Of a stretch of 64,000 nucleotides of DNA, positions 37,349-47,248 are shown in pieces; the first letter of the stretch is position 1, and every line of letters begins with the position of its first letter. Below the pieces are notes generated by a model that had not been told where the DNA came from, searched no databases, and saw nothing but the letters and a program-made list of their open reading frames with translations. Position numbers and translations under genes: made by a program. This stretch comes from Rummeliibacillus stabekisii (GTDB lineage: Bacteria; Bacillota; Bacilli; Bacillales_A; Planococcaceae): assembly GCF_007988965.1 (NCBI RefSeq), contig NZ_BJVD01000002.1:328547-392546 (forward strand), written 5' to 3'.

Positions 37349-38335
37349 TTAAATTGAAATAACAGTTTTAGTTTTTGTCAGCAAATCGCCATAATCTTCC
37401 ACCATCGCGCTCGCAGTCGGAAGCATTCCCGCTCCTGGGCCTACAAGTGTTACGGTGCCTAGCAGATCCGCCTCAATGGCAACAGCGTTGTTTACTTCCT
37501 CAATTGAATAGAGAGGGTGACTCTGATCTATGAGCTCAGGTCTAACTGTCGCATGCACCTCGCCTGTTTTATAATTTTTTTGGACTAGTGCAATATGTCG
37601 GTAGCGCATGCCTTTTTCAGTTGCTTCTTTTACTTGTTGGGATGTGATTTCATTAATACCTTGTACTTTTACATCCTTCCAATCTGGCTGCTCTTTAAAT
37701 GCTAGTTCACTGAGGATCATTAGTTTTCGAAAAGCATCTTGGCCTGATATATCGTTATAAGGATCTGCTTCAGCGTAGCCTAATTTCTGTGCATCTTCTA
37801 AAGCTTCCTCAAATGCCATTCCTCTTGCACGCATTTGGGTCAATATGTAATTGGATGTTCCATTTAATATACCTTGAATGCGCTGTACCTCATTGACACG
37901 AAGCAGATTTTGCATCGTTTTTATAACAGGAACGCCGCCTGCAACTGTTGCCTCAAAACCTACCTGCACTCCATGTTTCGCTGCTTTTTCCTGAAGTGAT
38001 TTGCCATGCTTAGAAAACATCACTTTATTAGCGGTGATAACGTTGCATCCCTTTTCAATAAGGCGGTCAAGGTATTGATATGCAGGTTCCTCTCCTACAA
38101 TTGCTTCGAAAACAACATCAAGATTCGAAATATCCAGGATTTCCTCTATCTGATTTGTCAGCATCTCTTTAGCAGCATGAGGACGTGGCTTATTCGGATT
38201 GCTGACGAGGACTTTTGCTACTTCTAGGTCGACATCTAGCATCTGTTTCAATTGACTGCGCTTTTCTGTTAATATGCGATAGACCCCCTGGCCAACTGTA
38301 CCAAAACCTAATATAGCAACCTTTACCTTTTTCAA
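37349..38335 (-). CDS. hom: Homoserine dehydrogenase without ACT domain
   Basis: The 328-residue enzyme reduces aspartate semialdehyde to homoserine for threonine and methionine synthesis. Seen: the Rossmann motif GFGTVGQGV near 10, ANKVMFSKHG near 105, the catalytic-domain block GILNGTSNYILTQM near 165 and GYAEADPYNDISGQDAFRK near 195. B. subtilis Hom is about 100 residues longer because of a C-terminal ACT domain for feedback control, which is missing here. Start TTG after GGAGG. It lies downstream of the S-box-controlled metY gene, so it may serve methionine synthesis. Confidence 0.88.
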   Translation of the reverse strand: MKKVKVAILGFGTVGQGVYRILTEKRSQLKQMLDVDLEVAKVLVSNPNKPRPHAAKEMLTNQIEEILDISNLDVVFEAIVGEEPAYQYLDRLIEKGCNVITANKVMFSKHGKSLQEKAAKHGVQVGFEATVAGGVPVIKTMQNLLRVNEVQRIQGILNGTSNYILTQMRARGMAFEEALEDAQKLGYAEADPYNDISGQDAFRKLMILSELAFKEQPDWKDVKVQGINEITSQQVKEATEKGMRYRHIALVQKNYKTGEVHATVRPELIDQSHPLYSIEEVNNAVAIEADLLGTVTLVGPGAGMLPTASAMVEDYGDLLTKTKTVISI

Positions 38336-38467
38336 AAAACCGCCTCCATTGTCTTATACTGAATTAATCTACATACTGATGATTTTAGCTTACACAGAGT
38401 ATGTTTACAAGATAATTCCTCCTACGAAAGACATGTGTGTACATGGAGTGTTCATTTAAATCAAAAT

Positions 38468-38500
38468 GAAAAGAGTGAAAAGACAATCCATCACTCTTTT
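38468..38500 (-). terminator. Terminator after metY
   Basis: AAAAGAGTG pairs with CACTCTTTT. On the minus strand a modest T-rich tail follows, so some read-through into hom is possible. Confidence 0.55.
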
Positions 38501-38571
38501 CTTTATTTATTTAAAAAATTTTTCAGGAAATGCTGCTACTTCCCTGAGGCGAAGCGAAACTCATTAACAAA

Positions 38572-39867
38572 TTATTTTGCTGCAACTTTTGGGCTTACCT
38601 TTGTGAATGCTTCTTCTAGTGCAGAGATGATATCATCGATTGCTTCTAACCCAATAGATAAGCGAATTAATTCCTCTGGCACGCCTGATTTTTTCAACTC
38701 TTCACTGTTTAATTGTTGATGAGTTGTTGAGGCCGGATGAATAATCAATGAGCGGGCATCTCCTACATTTGCCACGTGACAGAACAATTCGACATTGTCG
38801 ATAAATTCGCGTCCAGCATCTCTGCCTCCTTTAATTCCAAATGTAAGAACAGAGCCATAGCCATTCTTTAGATACTTTTTAGCAAGAGGAGCGAATTCAC
38901 TATCAGAGAAGCCATTGTATCCTACCCATTCCACCTGAGGATGCTGCCGTAAGTATTCAGCTACCTTTCTAGCATTTTCATTATGATAAGGCACACGAAG
39001 ATGCAGTGTTTCAAGACCTTGCAATAGTTGGAAGGCAGCATCTGGGCTAAGCGTTGGCCCAAAGTCGCGCAGCAATTGTACGCGCAGGCGTGTAGCGAAA
39101 GCTGCATTACTCACATCAATGCCATAGCGGATGCCATGATAGGATTCATCTCTTTCTGTATAGTCAGGGAATTTGCCTCGTGTCCAATCAAACTTGCCTG
39201 CATCCACCACCACGCCAGCGATTGTTGTACCGTGCCCGCCAATCCACTTAGTCGCAGAGTGAATCACAATATCAGCGCCATATTCAATAGGATTACATCC
39301 AATCGGTGAGGCAAATGTATTGTCGATGATTAGAGGGATTTCGTGTCGATGGGCAATATCCGCAATACTTTCGATATCTGCTACTGAAAGACTAGGATTA
39401 CCAATCGTTTCAACATAAATCGCTTTTGTATTTTTTTGGATTGCCCCTTCAAAATCTTCAAGCTTCCGTTCATCTACAAATGTAGTATTGATTCCGTATC
39501 GCGGCAAAGTATTAGCAAATAAATTGTACGTTCCTCCATACACACTCGCAGCTGAAACTATATGATCACCAGCACGCGCTATATTTAAAATAGAAAATGA
39601 AATGGCCGCCATGCCTGATGATAAAGCAACCGCTGCTGTTCCACCTTCAAGCAAGGCTACTCGTTTTTCAAAGACATCAACAGTTGGATTCATGATTCGA
39701 GAATAAATATTGCCTGGCTCTTCCAAGGCGAATAATTTCCGTGCATGCTCTGTATCATTAAATCTATAGGCTGTTGTTCGGTATATTGGCACCCCAATTG
39801 CACCAGTTGTAGGATCAGGCGTTTGGCCACCACGTACTGCTAAAGTCTCTTTACGAAATTCTGTCAT
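38572..39867 (-). CDS. metY: O-acetylhomoserine sulfhydrylase
   Basis: The protein of 431 residues is a PLP enzyme of the Cys/Met metabolism family that makes homocysteine from O-acetylhomoserine and sulfide. Seen: YRTTAYRFND near 27, ALSSGMAAI near 78, VETIGNPSLSVADI near 150, IDNTFASP near 175 and the PLP lysine in VIHSATKWIGGHGTTIAG near 200. The longer open frame upstream runs into the riboswitch terminator. AGGGGG before the ATG at 39867 fixes the start. An S-box riboswitch controls it, which supports the methionine role. Confidence 0.9.
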   Translation of the reverse strand: MTEFRKETLAVRGGQTPDPTTGAIGVPIYRTTAYRFNDTEHARKLFALEEPGNIYSRIMNPTVDVFEKRVALLEGGTAAVALSSGMAAISFSILNIARAGDHIVSAASVYGGTYNLFANTLPRYGINTTFVDERKLEDFEGAIQKNTKAIYVETIGNPSLSVADIESIADIAHRHEIPLIIDNTFASPIGCNPIEYGADIVIHSATKWIGGHGTTIAGVVVDAGKFDWTRGKFPDYTERDESYHGIRYGIDVSNAAFATRLRVQLLRDFGPTLSPDAAFQLLQGLETLHLRVPYHNENARKVAEYLRQHPQVEWVGYNGFSDSEFAPLAKKYLKNGYGSVLTFGIKGGRDAGREFIDNVELFCHVANVGDARSLIIHPASTTHQQLNSEELKKSGVPEELIRLSIGLEAIDDIISALEEAFTKVSPKVAAK

Positions 39868-39930
39868 TCTAATTCCCCCTAATATAGTTTGAGATGGAAA
39901 GCTGAGGTGTGGCAAGGATTTTTCCAAAAG

Positions 39931-40087
39931 AAAAACCCTTCTTCACATAAGAAGAGGGTCATTAGCATTTTCCTCCCCTTATCTGTCAGATTCGCAATAA
40001 AGAATCTGTAGGAATTAGCACCATGTAAGATAACTTACTGGTTGCCGGGCATCGCAGGGCCTTTCCCTCCGCCACTCTTGATAAAGG
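39931..40087 (-). promoter_or_regulatory. SAM-I (S-box) riboswitch with terminator
   Basis: On the minus strand the hallmark segments occur in order: TTTATCAAGAG, GGCGGAGGGAAAGGCCC, GATGCCCGGCAACC, GGTGCTAATTCC and the closing GATAAGG. The aptamer spans about 39976-40087. A terminator follows at 39936-39958, with arms CCCT-CTTC and GAAGAAGGG and then T5. High S-adenosylmethionine should stop transcription before metY. Confidence 0.93.
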
Positions 40088-40117
40088 TAATTTATTCTGT
40101 TCCATCTTGTTGTTGTA

Positions 40118-40146
40118 AGTATAGGTATTGCATTTTAAAAAGTCAA
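40118..40146 (-). promoter_or_regulatory. metY: Sigma-A promoter of metY
   Basis: On the minus strand TTGACT, a 17-base spacer and TATACT lie about 30 bases before the S-box aptamer, matching the consensus at 10 of 12 positions. Confidence 0.75.
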
Positions 40147-40263
40147 TACTATTTTTTGATATTTCTAAATATTACATACAAGCGGATTCGTTTCGCTAGT
40201 CATTTCCTACAATTTCTCCTATAGTTAATTAGAGAAATCCACAAAATAGGAGTTGTTCTACAG

Positions 40264-40995
40264 ATGGTTAAAGATTTATTGCGTAGCCATTCATCAGTTC
40301 GAAAATATACAGGTGAAGAGATACCAAAAGAGGTTGTACGAGATTTAATTGAAACAGCACAAATGGCTGCTACCTCACATTTCATCCAAGCATACAGTGT
40401 CATCTGGGTAACTGATGCCGACAAAAAGAAAAAATTAGGCGAGCTCTCTAACAATGAGTTCCAATTCAAAACAGCAGGTGCTTCTTTCTTATTCTGCGTT
40501 GACTTCAAGCGTTTGGAGGCTGCCGGCAAAAAGCAAGGTGTAGAAATTGTGGCTGATTCTGCTGAAAATCTTCTTGCAGGCGTAGCCGACGTAGCGCTAT
40601 TTGCGCAAAACTTTGTTATTGCTGCTGAATCAGAAGGATACGGCATTTGTTATATTGGCGGTGCACGCAATAACCCAGCTGATATCAGTGAATTATTCAA
40701 TCTGCCTGAACACGTTTTTCCTATGTTCGCCATGACGATCGGAAAACCGACGAAAAGAAATGAAACAAAACCAAGACTTCCACTGGATGCCGTGCTACAT
40801 GAAAATAGTTATGATGAAGAAAAATACGATACATTACTTGATGAATATGATGCGACATTAGAAGAATACTACCAACATCGTTCATCGAATCAAAAAATGT
40901 CGAATTGGACAAAACAAATGGCTGATTTCTTAGTGGAACAGCGTCGTCCATTTATCAAAGACTTCCTTGCATCCAAAGGATTTACTTGGAAATAG
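40264..40995 (+). CDS. NADPH-dependent FMN oxidoreductase, NfrA type
   Basis: The 243-residue protein matches the NfsA/NfrA (FRP) group of flavin reductases and nitroreductases. Seen: LLRSHSSVRKYTGEEIP near the start with the FMN-binding Ser-Arg, AQMAATSHFIQAYSVI near 38, the central GVADVALFAQNFVIAAESEGYG around 105-126, and a long C-terminal tail ending FLASKGFTW. It probably reduces FMN, quinones or nitro compounds with NADPH. AGGAG lies 11 bases before the ATG. It is a single gene with a strong terminator. Confidence 0.87.
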   Translation: MVKDLLRSHSSVRKYTGEEIPKEVVRDLIETAQMAATSHFIQAYSVIWVTDADKKKKLGELSNNEFQFKTAGASFLFCVDFKRLEAAGKKQGVEIVADSAENLLAGVADVALFAQNFVIAAESEGYGICYIGGARNNPADISELFNLPEHVFPMFAMTIGKPTKRNETKPRLPLDAVLHENSYDEEKYDTLLDEYDATLEEYYQHRSSNQKMSNWTKQMADFLVEQRRPFIKDFLASKGFTWK

Positions 40996-41001
40996 AAAAA
41001 C

Positions 41002-41046
41002 GCTCTATAAGGTTTTTGGCTTTTGCCTGCCTTATAGAGCTTTTTT
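41002..41046. terminator. Bidirectional terminator
   Basis: GCTCTATAAGG pairs with CCTTATAGAGC; T6 follows on the plus strand and T5 on the minus. It separates two convergent genes. Confidence 0.8.
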
Positions 41047-41048
41047 AA

Positions 41049-42737
41049 TTATTTTTCTTCGATTCCCTCTATAACCATTTCTTTTACTGGTAAAAAGACT
41101 TCGCTTGAATTCACATATTTCAGCTTCACCGTGTCGCCTTCTTTCAGATAGACTGCGAGAGGAGCCACTTCTGAACTCACAATATAATTTTCTTTATTAT
41201 CTAGCAAGAAGGAAATAGTTGTGAAATCCCCATTCTTTTCTTTATAAACGCGGACTACTTTTCCTTGAGTTTCTTTTTCTTCTGCTGCAGATGTTCCTTT
41301 TAATGAACTGTTGCCAATTCGGGAGATAATGGTTTTATATTGCCGTAGTGCTTCATTGGGTGTTGCTGCAGATACTGAAAGTTCAGGCCTTGCTGCAGAC
41401 ACAATCGAGTAATTTTGTAGGAAGCCATTGGAATCTAACACTGGTACAAGCCAGCTGGCTTCACCGTAAAAATTGTAGATAATTGGCATAGAAGCACGCC
41501 ATTTTTTCTCGATAAATTTTTTCTCAATGATTTGAATTGCACCCTGCGAATCCATATAGGATTCTTCTTTATTGCCTGTATAGTACGTTGCATGACCTGT
41601 ACGCGCGTCTGTTAAAGAGTAGCCAAGCATAGAATCTACACCTTTTTTCGGACTTCTAAAATCAGTGAAGTAAAACATTGTGCCATTCTCATCAAAGACA
41701 GGGCTGACATTCGCTTCTGTCCCTTCATCTGATGGCAATTTTACATCTTTCTTGCCGACTAGACTATTCCAAAAACCATGCACATATTTGCCGAAATATT
41801 CATTTTGTCGGCTTACTGCTTCGGGAGAGATCGCTCCGTCAATAAAGGCAGGTATTTTATCTAATGTATACGTTTTAGAAGCGCCTGTTTTTACATCTAC
41901 CATAACGATGCCCTTTGGATCAAAGCCATTACGCGCAGAAATGAATTTTCCATACGTTCTGATGTAATACGGCTTGCCGTCATCGTCTACTTCCAATTGT
42001 GGATCGCCATAAAAAATTTCTTTTGGATTAGCAAGTCTCATATGGCGTTCGACATTATTGTTAAAATAGCCAGAAGCTGTGTAAACCATTTCTGATTTAA
42101 CGAACTTTGGATTGTTAGATGAATCGGTTGCACTCATGATGAGATACCCTGGCGAAACTTTCCCCTTCATCCATTTGAAAAAGTCAGAAAACTCAACGGG
42201 TGCAATATAAACATATTCGCCCGCTACTTTTTGGATCTGCAATTCTCCTAATTCATAATAGCTAGGATTTGGCACTTGGCTGAAGGCCTTCTTCATCTTA
42301 TTTCGTGCAAATTTTGGTGGAACACTTGCAGGCGTTTTCGTGTCATCAAACGCTTTCATTTCCACTTTGTGATCCATATCCGCCGACTCAAATTTTTGAT
42401 TGGCGTTAAAAACGGGAGCAGCTAAAAGATAACCAAAATAAATTAAACTAGCAAAAGCGATTAAACCTTTTATTTTACGTTCCATTCCTGTAGATAATAA
42501 AAGACCAATGATAGCAAGAACTAAAATAACAGGCCATATTATAGACCAATTTTGATCTATTTTAGTTACATAGAAGACAATGCTCGAAATTAATGTTCCT
42601 ACAATAAAAATAAATAAGCCAAATTTTAATTTAAACGATGTTTTACGATCGCCCTCTGCTGTCTTACTTGCAAGCGGCGTTACCAAAACCATTGCGATCA
42701 AACCGATCAACGCTGACATCGTAAGAGTTAGTGTCAT
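41049..42737 (-). CDS. Large membrane protein of unknown function
   Basis: The 562-residue protein has four membrane helices in the first 110 residues. A soluble, presumably extracellular region of 450 residues follows. The latter contains strand-rich repeats with invariant-looking segments (YVYIAPVEFSDFFKW near 185, IFYGDPQLEVDDDGKPYYI near 255, VSPVFDENGTMFYFTDFR near 350) and a C-terminal OB-like stretch (QGKVVRVY to LKYVNSSEVFLP). Similar proteins exist in Bacillaceae as far as I recall, but no function is known to me. AAGGATGAG lies before the ATG. It is monocistronic. Confidence 0.65.
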   Translation of the reverse strand: MTLTLTMSALIGLIAMVLVTPLASKTAEGDRKTSFKLKFGLFIFIVGTLISSIVFYVTKIDQNWSIIWPVILVLAIIGLLLSTGMERKIKGLIAFASLIYFGYLLAAPVFNANQKFESADMDHKVEMKAFDDTKTPASVPPKFARNKMKKAFSQVPNPSYYELGELQIQKVAGEYVYIAPVEFSDFFKWMKGKVSPGYLIMSATDSSNNPKFVKSEMVYTASGYFNNNVERHMRLANPKEIFYGDPQLEVDDDGKPYYIRTYGKFISARNGFDPKGIVMVDVKTGASKTYTLDKIPAFIDGAISPEAVSRQNEYFGKYVHGFWNSLVGKKDVKLPSDEGTEANVSPVFDENGTMFYFTDFRSPKKGVDSMLGYSLTDARTGHATYYTGNKEESYMDSQGAIQIIEKKFIEKKWRASMPIIYNFYGEASWLVPVLDSNGFLQNYSIVSAARPELSVSAATPNEALRQYKTIISRIGNSSLKGTSAAEEKETQGKVVRVYKEKNGDFTTISFLLDNKENYIVSSEVAPLAVYLKEGDTVKLKYVNSSEVFLPVKEMVIEGIEEK

Positions 42738-42909
42738 GTATTACTCATCCTTTCTTATCCTATAAATACGGTTGGAGTGAATGAAAGTTTCAAAGAATTT
42801 ATATGCTTGAGGATATGGAGTTCCAACATCATTAAATAGTTCAACTAGATTGGTATAATTATCCTCCAATTCGGGAATTCTTTTAAAAAAGGTAATTGGA
42901 GGATAAATA

Positions 42910-44478
42910 ATGCCAGAAAAATATGGAAAGCTTCCAGAAAACACTCAATCTTATTGGATAGACTCTGTAAAGTTGCCCACATTTCCGCGTTTAGAAGAAG
43001 ACATTAATGTTGATGTCGTTATAGTAGGTGGTGGTATCGCCGGGCTTACTTCTGCTTTTCTATTAGTTAACGAAGGTTTAAAGGTTGCTATAATCGAGGC
43101 AGACCATGTGCTCAATGGAACCACAGGGAATACAACTGCAAAAATCTCAGCTCAGCATGGTTTAATTTATGATGAATTTATCAGGAATATCGGTGAGAGT
43201 AAGGCAAAGCTTTATTATGAAGCAAATGCAGAAGCACTGCATTTCATCGAAAATACAATTAGTGAGCATCGCATTGATTGTGATTTCTCTAAACAGGATG
43301 CCTACGTTTATGCGATCACGGAAGAATATGCAATGAAAGTAAAGAAAGAAGCTGAGGCTTATGAAAAGCTTGGCATCAATGGCGAATTGGTGAATAGCAT
43401 TCCTTTTAATATCGATATACAGAACGGGATTGTAATGAAAGACCAGGCACAATTTCATCCATTAAAGTACTTGGCACATCTTCTACAACACATTACAGAA
43501 AAAGGCGGCCAAATCTTTGAAAATACAACAGCTGTCAACATAGAGACAAAGGAACAGCCAAAGGTTTTAACCCGCGAGAATCATAGCATTACAGCTAAAC
43601 ATGTGCTTATTTGCACCCACTTCCCTTTTTATGAGGGCATGGGACTCTACTCAGCAAGAATGCATGCAAGTAGCTCGTATGTACTTGCTACAAAAGTAAA
43701 GAACAAATATCCGGGCGGTATGTATATTAGCGCTGAGATGCCATCACGTTCTCTGCGCTCAGCAACCATTAACGACGAGGAATACGTGCTTGTTCTTGGT
43801 GAGGACCATAAAACCGGTCAAGGCGGGGACATACTAGAACGCTACAAAGCATTAGAAGACTTTACGGAACATGCTCTTGGGCTTGAAAGTATCGCCTACC
43901 GATGGACTGCTCAGGACTTAATAACACTAGATAAGTTGCCTTATATCGGTAATCTCACAAGCAATGATCCTAATATATTAATTGCCACAGGTTTTAGAAA
44001 GTGGGGAATGACGAACGGAACAGCTGCTGCCCTTCTATTCCATGATGTCATTGTAAATAAAGGAAGTAAGTATCAGGACTTATATTCACCATCACGGTTT
44101 TATGCAAATCCAAGCTTAAAAAATCTCTTAGCTCAAAATGTGAATGTTGCTAGGCAGTTTATGAAAGGGAAATTTGGCATAACTACTAAATCGTTAGAAG
44201 ATATAAAGAAAGATGAAGGCGGCGTTATCACGATCAACGGCCAAAGAAAAGGCGCTTATAGGGATACAGAAGGAGAATTGCATATTGTTGATACAACCTG
44301 TACTCACTTAGGATGCGAGGTTGAATGGAACAATGGCCAACGATCTTGGGATTGCCCTTGCCATGGTTCCAGATTCACTTATACCGGCGAAGTAATTGAA
44401 GGGCCAGCTGAAAAACCATTGTCACGTGATGACCATACCTTTTTTGATAACTTCACCTCGAAGAATTCAGGTTACTAA
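42910..44478 (+). CDS. FAD-dependent oxidoreductase with Rieske domain (YhfW-like)
   Basis: The 522-residue protein joins a DadA-type FAD oxidoreductase (about 1-400) to a C-terminal Rieske [2Fe-2S] domain (about 425-515), as in B. subtilis YhfW. Seen: the dinucleotide motif VVIVGGGIAGLTSAFLL near 35, GTTGNTTAKISAQHG near 70, and near 355 IGNLTSNDPNILIATGFRKWG-like sequence. The Rieske ligands are in CTHLGCEVEW and CPCHGSRF. GGAGG lies seven bases before the ATG. The electron partners and substrate are unknown. The fold and cofactors are clear. Confidence 0.87.
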   Translation: MPEKYGKLPENTQSYWIDSVKLPTFPRLEEDINVDVVIVGGGIAGLTSAFLLVNEGLKVAIIEADHVLNGTTGNTTAKISAQHGLIYDEFIRNIGESKAKLYYEANAEALHFIENTISEHRIDCDFSKQDAYVYAITEEYAMKVKKEAEAYEKLGINGELVNSIPFNIDIQNGIVMKDQAQFHPLKYLAHLLQHITEKGGQIFENTTAVNIETKEQPKVLTRENHSITAKHVLICTHFPFYEGMGLYSARMHASSSYVLATKVKNKYPGGMYISAEMPSRSLRSATINDEEYVLVLGEDHKTGQGGDILERYKALEDFTEHALGLESIAYRWTAQDLITLDKLPYIGNLTSNDPNILIATGFRKWGMTNGTAAALLFHDVIVNKGSKYQDLYSPSRFYANPSLKNLLAQNVNVARQFMKGKFGITTKSLEDIKKDEGGVITINGQRKGAYRDTEGELHIVDTTCTHLGCEVEWNNGQRSWDCPCHGSRFTYTGEVIEGPAEKPLSRDDHTFFDNFTSKNSGY

Positions 44479-44537
44479 AAGAAAAAATCGCAAACTACGA
44501 GTTTTATCTTCACACGAAATTTGTGAATTAAAAATGC

Positions 44538-44566
44538 AAGGGATAGCTGTTTGCTATCCCTTTTCT
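44538..44566 (+). terminator. Terminator after the YhfW-like gene
   Basis: AAGGGATAGC pairs with GCTATCCCTT over a short loop, with a brief T run. It overlaps the end of a decayed minus-strand ORF. Confidence 0.7.
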
Positions 44567-44840
44567 GTTTCATTATCGATATCCCTCAACACATTCTTTT
44601 GCCATGTATAAAATGAAATTGAAAAGGTGCTAACAAACAAAATCAAAAAAGTAATTCCTAAAGCTGTGGGAACAAAATTAAAAGCTTTGATAGCATTATT
44701 AGAAATTGACCATTCCATCACACCAGATGGCCTAGAAAAAAACTCGGCAACCCTTCTCCATTAGCCCCTATTATGAGAAATAAAAAACCTAATAATAAAA
44801 ATCCAACTGGTATACCATATAATGCAATATGTTCATGAAT
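44554..44840 (-). pseudogene. Decayed or misread small membrane-protein gene
   Basis: On the minus strand one frame encodes HEHIALYGIPVGFLLLG and FLIIGANGEGLPSFF. The next frame continues SRPSGVMEWSISNNAIKAF through VPTALGITFLILFVSTF to a stop at 44554. Adding one T to the T7 run near 44736-44742 joins them into one two-helix product of about 95 residues. No start codon with a ribosome site precedes the first part. This is either a remnant gene or an error in the homopolymer. The downstream piece from the ATG at 44718 could be read alone (54 residues). Family not recognised. Confidence 0.45.
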
Positions 44841-45000
44841 CTATTTGTTAATTATTGTAACCTTCTATTAAGCTTATATAAAGTTAGTATAGCTAACTAT
44901 TTCAATTATTTTCTCTCTCCTCTTTTCTGAAAATATTTCGCACAACTAAAGAAAGTGTTAGAATTATAGCAATGCTTAAAATTTAAGGAGGATTCACACA

Positions 45001-46227
45001 ATGAAAGAAACAGTTATTGAGCGATTGATTCGCTATGCCAAAATTGATACACAATCAAACGAAGAAAGCCCAACTACACCATCTACTGAAAAACAGTGGG
45101 ATTTACTTCGTGTATTAGAAAGCGAATTAAAGGAAATCGGTATGGAAGAAGTATCAGTGGATGAGTTTGGCTACTTGTTTGCTACATTACCTGCCAACAC
45201 AGAAAAAGACATTCCCACAATCGGATTTTTAGCACATGTGGACACAGCGACAGATTATACAGGTACGAATGTGAATCCGCAACGTCATGACAACTATGAT
45301 GGCGGCGATATTCAATTAAATGAAAAGGTTGTCCTTTCACCAAAAAATTCACCTGAGCTATCAAACTATGTTGGCCAAACATTAATTACAACAGATGGCA
45401 CTACATTACTTGGTGCTGATGACAAAGCTGGTATTGTCGAAATCATGACAGCTATGGAATATCTCATTCAACATCCGGAAATCAAACATGGCAAGATCCG
45501 TGTCGGCTTTACACCTGACGAGGAAATTGGCCGTGGCCCGCATAAGTTTGACGTAGAACGCTTCAATGCGACTTACGCTTATACAATGGACGGCGGCCCA
45601 TTAGGCGAGCTTCAATATGAAAGCTTCAATGCAGCAGGCGTTAAAGTTAAAACACGCGGTACAAGTGTACACCCAGGTTCAGCTAAAGATAAAATGGTCA
45701 ACGCGATTACTATGGCGATTAAATTCCAAGAATTGATGCCAAAAGAGGCTGTTCCTGAAAAAACAGAGGATCGTGAAGGCTTTATTCATTTAATGCGTTT
45801 TGATGGAGATGTAGAAAATACTACTCTTTCATATATTATTCGAGACCATGACCGCGAAGCATTTGAAACGAAGAAAGCTTCTATGAAAGACGCGGAGAAG
45901 AAAATCCAAGCAGAATACGGCGAAGAAGCTATTACCGTAGAAATGAATGATCAATACTACAATATGGCAGAAAAAATCTTGCCTGTAAAAGAGATTGTAG
46001 ATATCGCAGAGAAAGCAATGAAAAACTTGGACATCAAGCCATTAATCTCCCCTGTCCGTGGTGGTACTGATGGTTCTCAGTTATCATACATGGGACTCCC
46101 AACACCTAATATCTTTGCAGGTGGAGAAAATATGCACGGTAAATTTGAATATGTATCTGCAGAAACTATGGTCAAAGCAACAAATGTCATTATCGAGATT
46201 GTCCAATTATTTGAACAAAAAGCATAA
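45001..46227 (+). CDS. pepT: Peptidase T (tripeptide aminopeptidase)
   Basis: The 408-residue enzyme removes the N-terminal residue from tripeptides in the cytoplasm, using two zinc ions. Seen: [12 protein letters not shown] near 77 with the first His, [15 protein letters not shown] near 137 with the bridging Asp, [14 protein letters not shown] near 170 with the catalytic Glu, [12 protein letters not shown] near 196, [12 protein letters not shown] near 223 and [10 protein letters not shown] near 352. AAGGAGG lies nine bases before the ATG. It precedes a transporter gene by 18 bases after the stop, so co-transcription is likely. Confidence 0.94.
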   Translation: MKETVIERLIRYAKIDTQSNEESPTTPSTEKQWDLLRVLESELKEIGMEEVSVDEFGYLFATLPANTEKDIPTIGFLAHVDTATDYTGTNVNPQRHDNYDGGDIQLNEKVVLSPKNSPELSNYVGQTLITTDGTTLLGADDKAGIVEIMTAMEYLIQHPEIKHGKIRVGFTPDEEIGRGPHKFDVERFNATYAYTMDGGPLGELQYESFNAAGVKVKTRGTSVHPGSAKDKMVNAITMAIKFQELMPKEAVPEKTEDREGFIHLMRFDGDVENTTLSYIIRDHDREAFETKKASMKDAEKKIQAEYGEEAITVEMNDQYYNMAEKILPVKEIVDIAEKAMKNLDIKPLISPVRGGTDGSQLSYMGLPTPNIFAGGENMHGKFEYVSAETMVKATNVIIEIVQLFEQKA

Positions 46228-46245
46228 TTGAAAAGAGGTGGAGAG

Positions 46246-47241
46246 ATGAAAGAAATAGCACTTGGTATTTTGGCTTCTTTATTTTTTGCCGTGACCTTTA
46301 TATTAAATCATTCGATGGAATTAGAAGGCGGGAGTTTTCTGTGGAGTTCGTCTTTGCGCTATTTCTTCATGCTCCCTTTTCTCTTGATCATCGTGTCTGC
46401 ACGTAAAGGGATGCCCGTTCTTACGAAAGAAATGAAAGCAAAGCCCTTGCCATGGTTATGCTGGAGCTTTGTCGGCTTTGTCCTTTTTTATGCTCCGCTT
46501 ACATTCGCTGCGGCATATGGGCCAGGGTGGCTTGTGTCCGGTACATGGCAGTTTACAATCATAGCAGGGGTGCTGCTTGCGCCATTCTTTGTGAATTATA
46601 TTGACGGGCGTCCCATACGTCAAAAGGTCCCCGTCACTTCACTTCTTATCTCAAGCATTATCGTGATAGGCATTATTTTAATTCAAATACCTAGTAGTCA
46701 AAATGTCTCTACATCACAGTTATTGTTGAGCATACTCCCGGTTATCGTTGCGGCATTTGCCTATCCACTTGGCAACCGTAAGATGATGGATCTTTGCCAG
46801 GGAAGACTAGATACGTTCCAACGTGTGCTGGGAATGACGATCGCTTCTATGCCCGCTTGGATTGTGATGGCCGTCTATGCACTATTTACAGTTGGCCTTC
46901 CATCTATGAGCCAGTTGATTCAGTCATTGATTGTCGGCATCAGCTCAGGGGTCATTGCGACTGTGCTATTTTTTATTGCGACTGACCGCGTTCATCATGA
47001 CCAAGGCAAGCTAGCGGCTGTCGAAGCTACTCAATCAACAGAGATTATATTCGTCATCATTGGAGAAATTTTGCTCTTAGGTATTCCGCTCCCCACCCCG
47101 CTTGCGCTGTTTGGGATAATTGCCATTATCATTGGTATGTCACTGCATAGCTACTATACGATGCTATTAAAGAAAAAAGAGACTATTCTAGTACAGGCGG
47201 CAAATGCTAAACATAAGCAAAAACCAAAATTAAGAGCTTAA
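46246..47241 (+). CDS. DMT-superfamily efflux transporter (EmrE-like PF13536 type)
   Basis: The 331-residue protein has about ten membrane helices and belongs to the multidrug resistance efflux transporter group of the DMT superfamily. Seen: the N-terminal LASLFFAVTFILNHSM helix, AAYGPGWLVSGTWQFTIIAG near 95, which is the conserved block of this group, and AAVEATQSTEIIFVIIGEIL near 265. The frame also opens at a TTG at 46228, but AGAGGTGG fits the ATG at 46246. It follows pepT closely. The substrate is unknown. Confidence 0.82.
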   Translation: MKEIALGILASLFFAVTFILNHSMELEGGSFLWSSSLRYFFMLPFLLIIVSARKGMPVLTKEMKAKPLPWLCWSFVGFVLFYAPLTFAAAYGPGWLVSGTWQFTIIAGVLLAPFFVNYIDGRPIRQKVPVTSLLISSIIVIGIILIQIPSSQNVSTSQLLLSILPVIVAAFAYPLGNRKMMDLCQGRLDTFQRVLGMTIASMPAWIVMAVYALFTVGLPSMSQLIQSLIVGISSGVIATVLFFIATDRVHHDQGKLAAVEATQSTEIIFVIIGEILLLGIPLPTPLALFGIIAIIIGMSLHSYYTMLLKKKETILVQAANAKHKQKPKLRA

Positions 47242-47248
47242 TAGACTC

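Noticed and set aside
42741..42944. 67-codon minus-strand frame before the 562-residue protein gene
   Set aside because: Its start lies antisense to the YhfW-like gene start, and no ribosome site precedes any start in the frame. It probably arises by chance.
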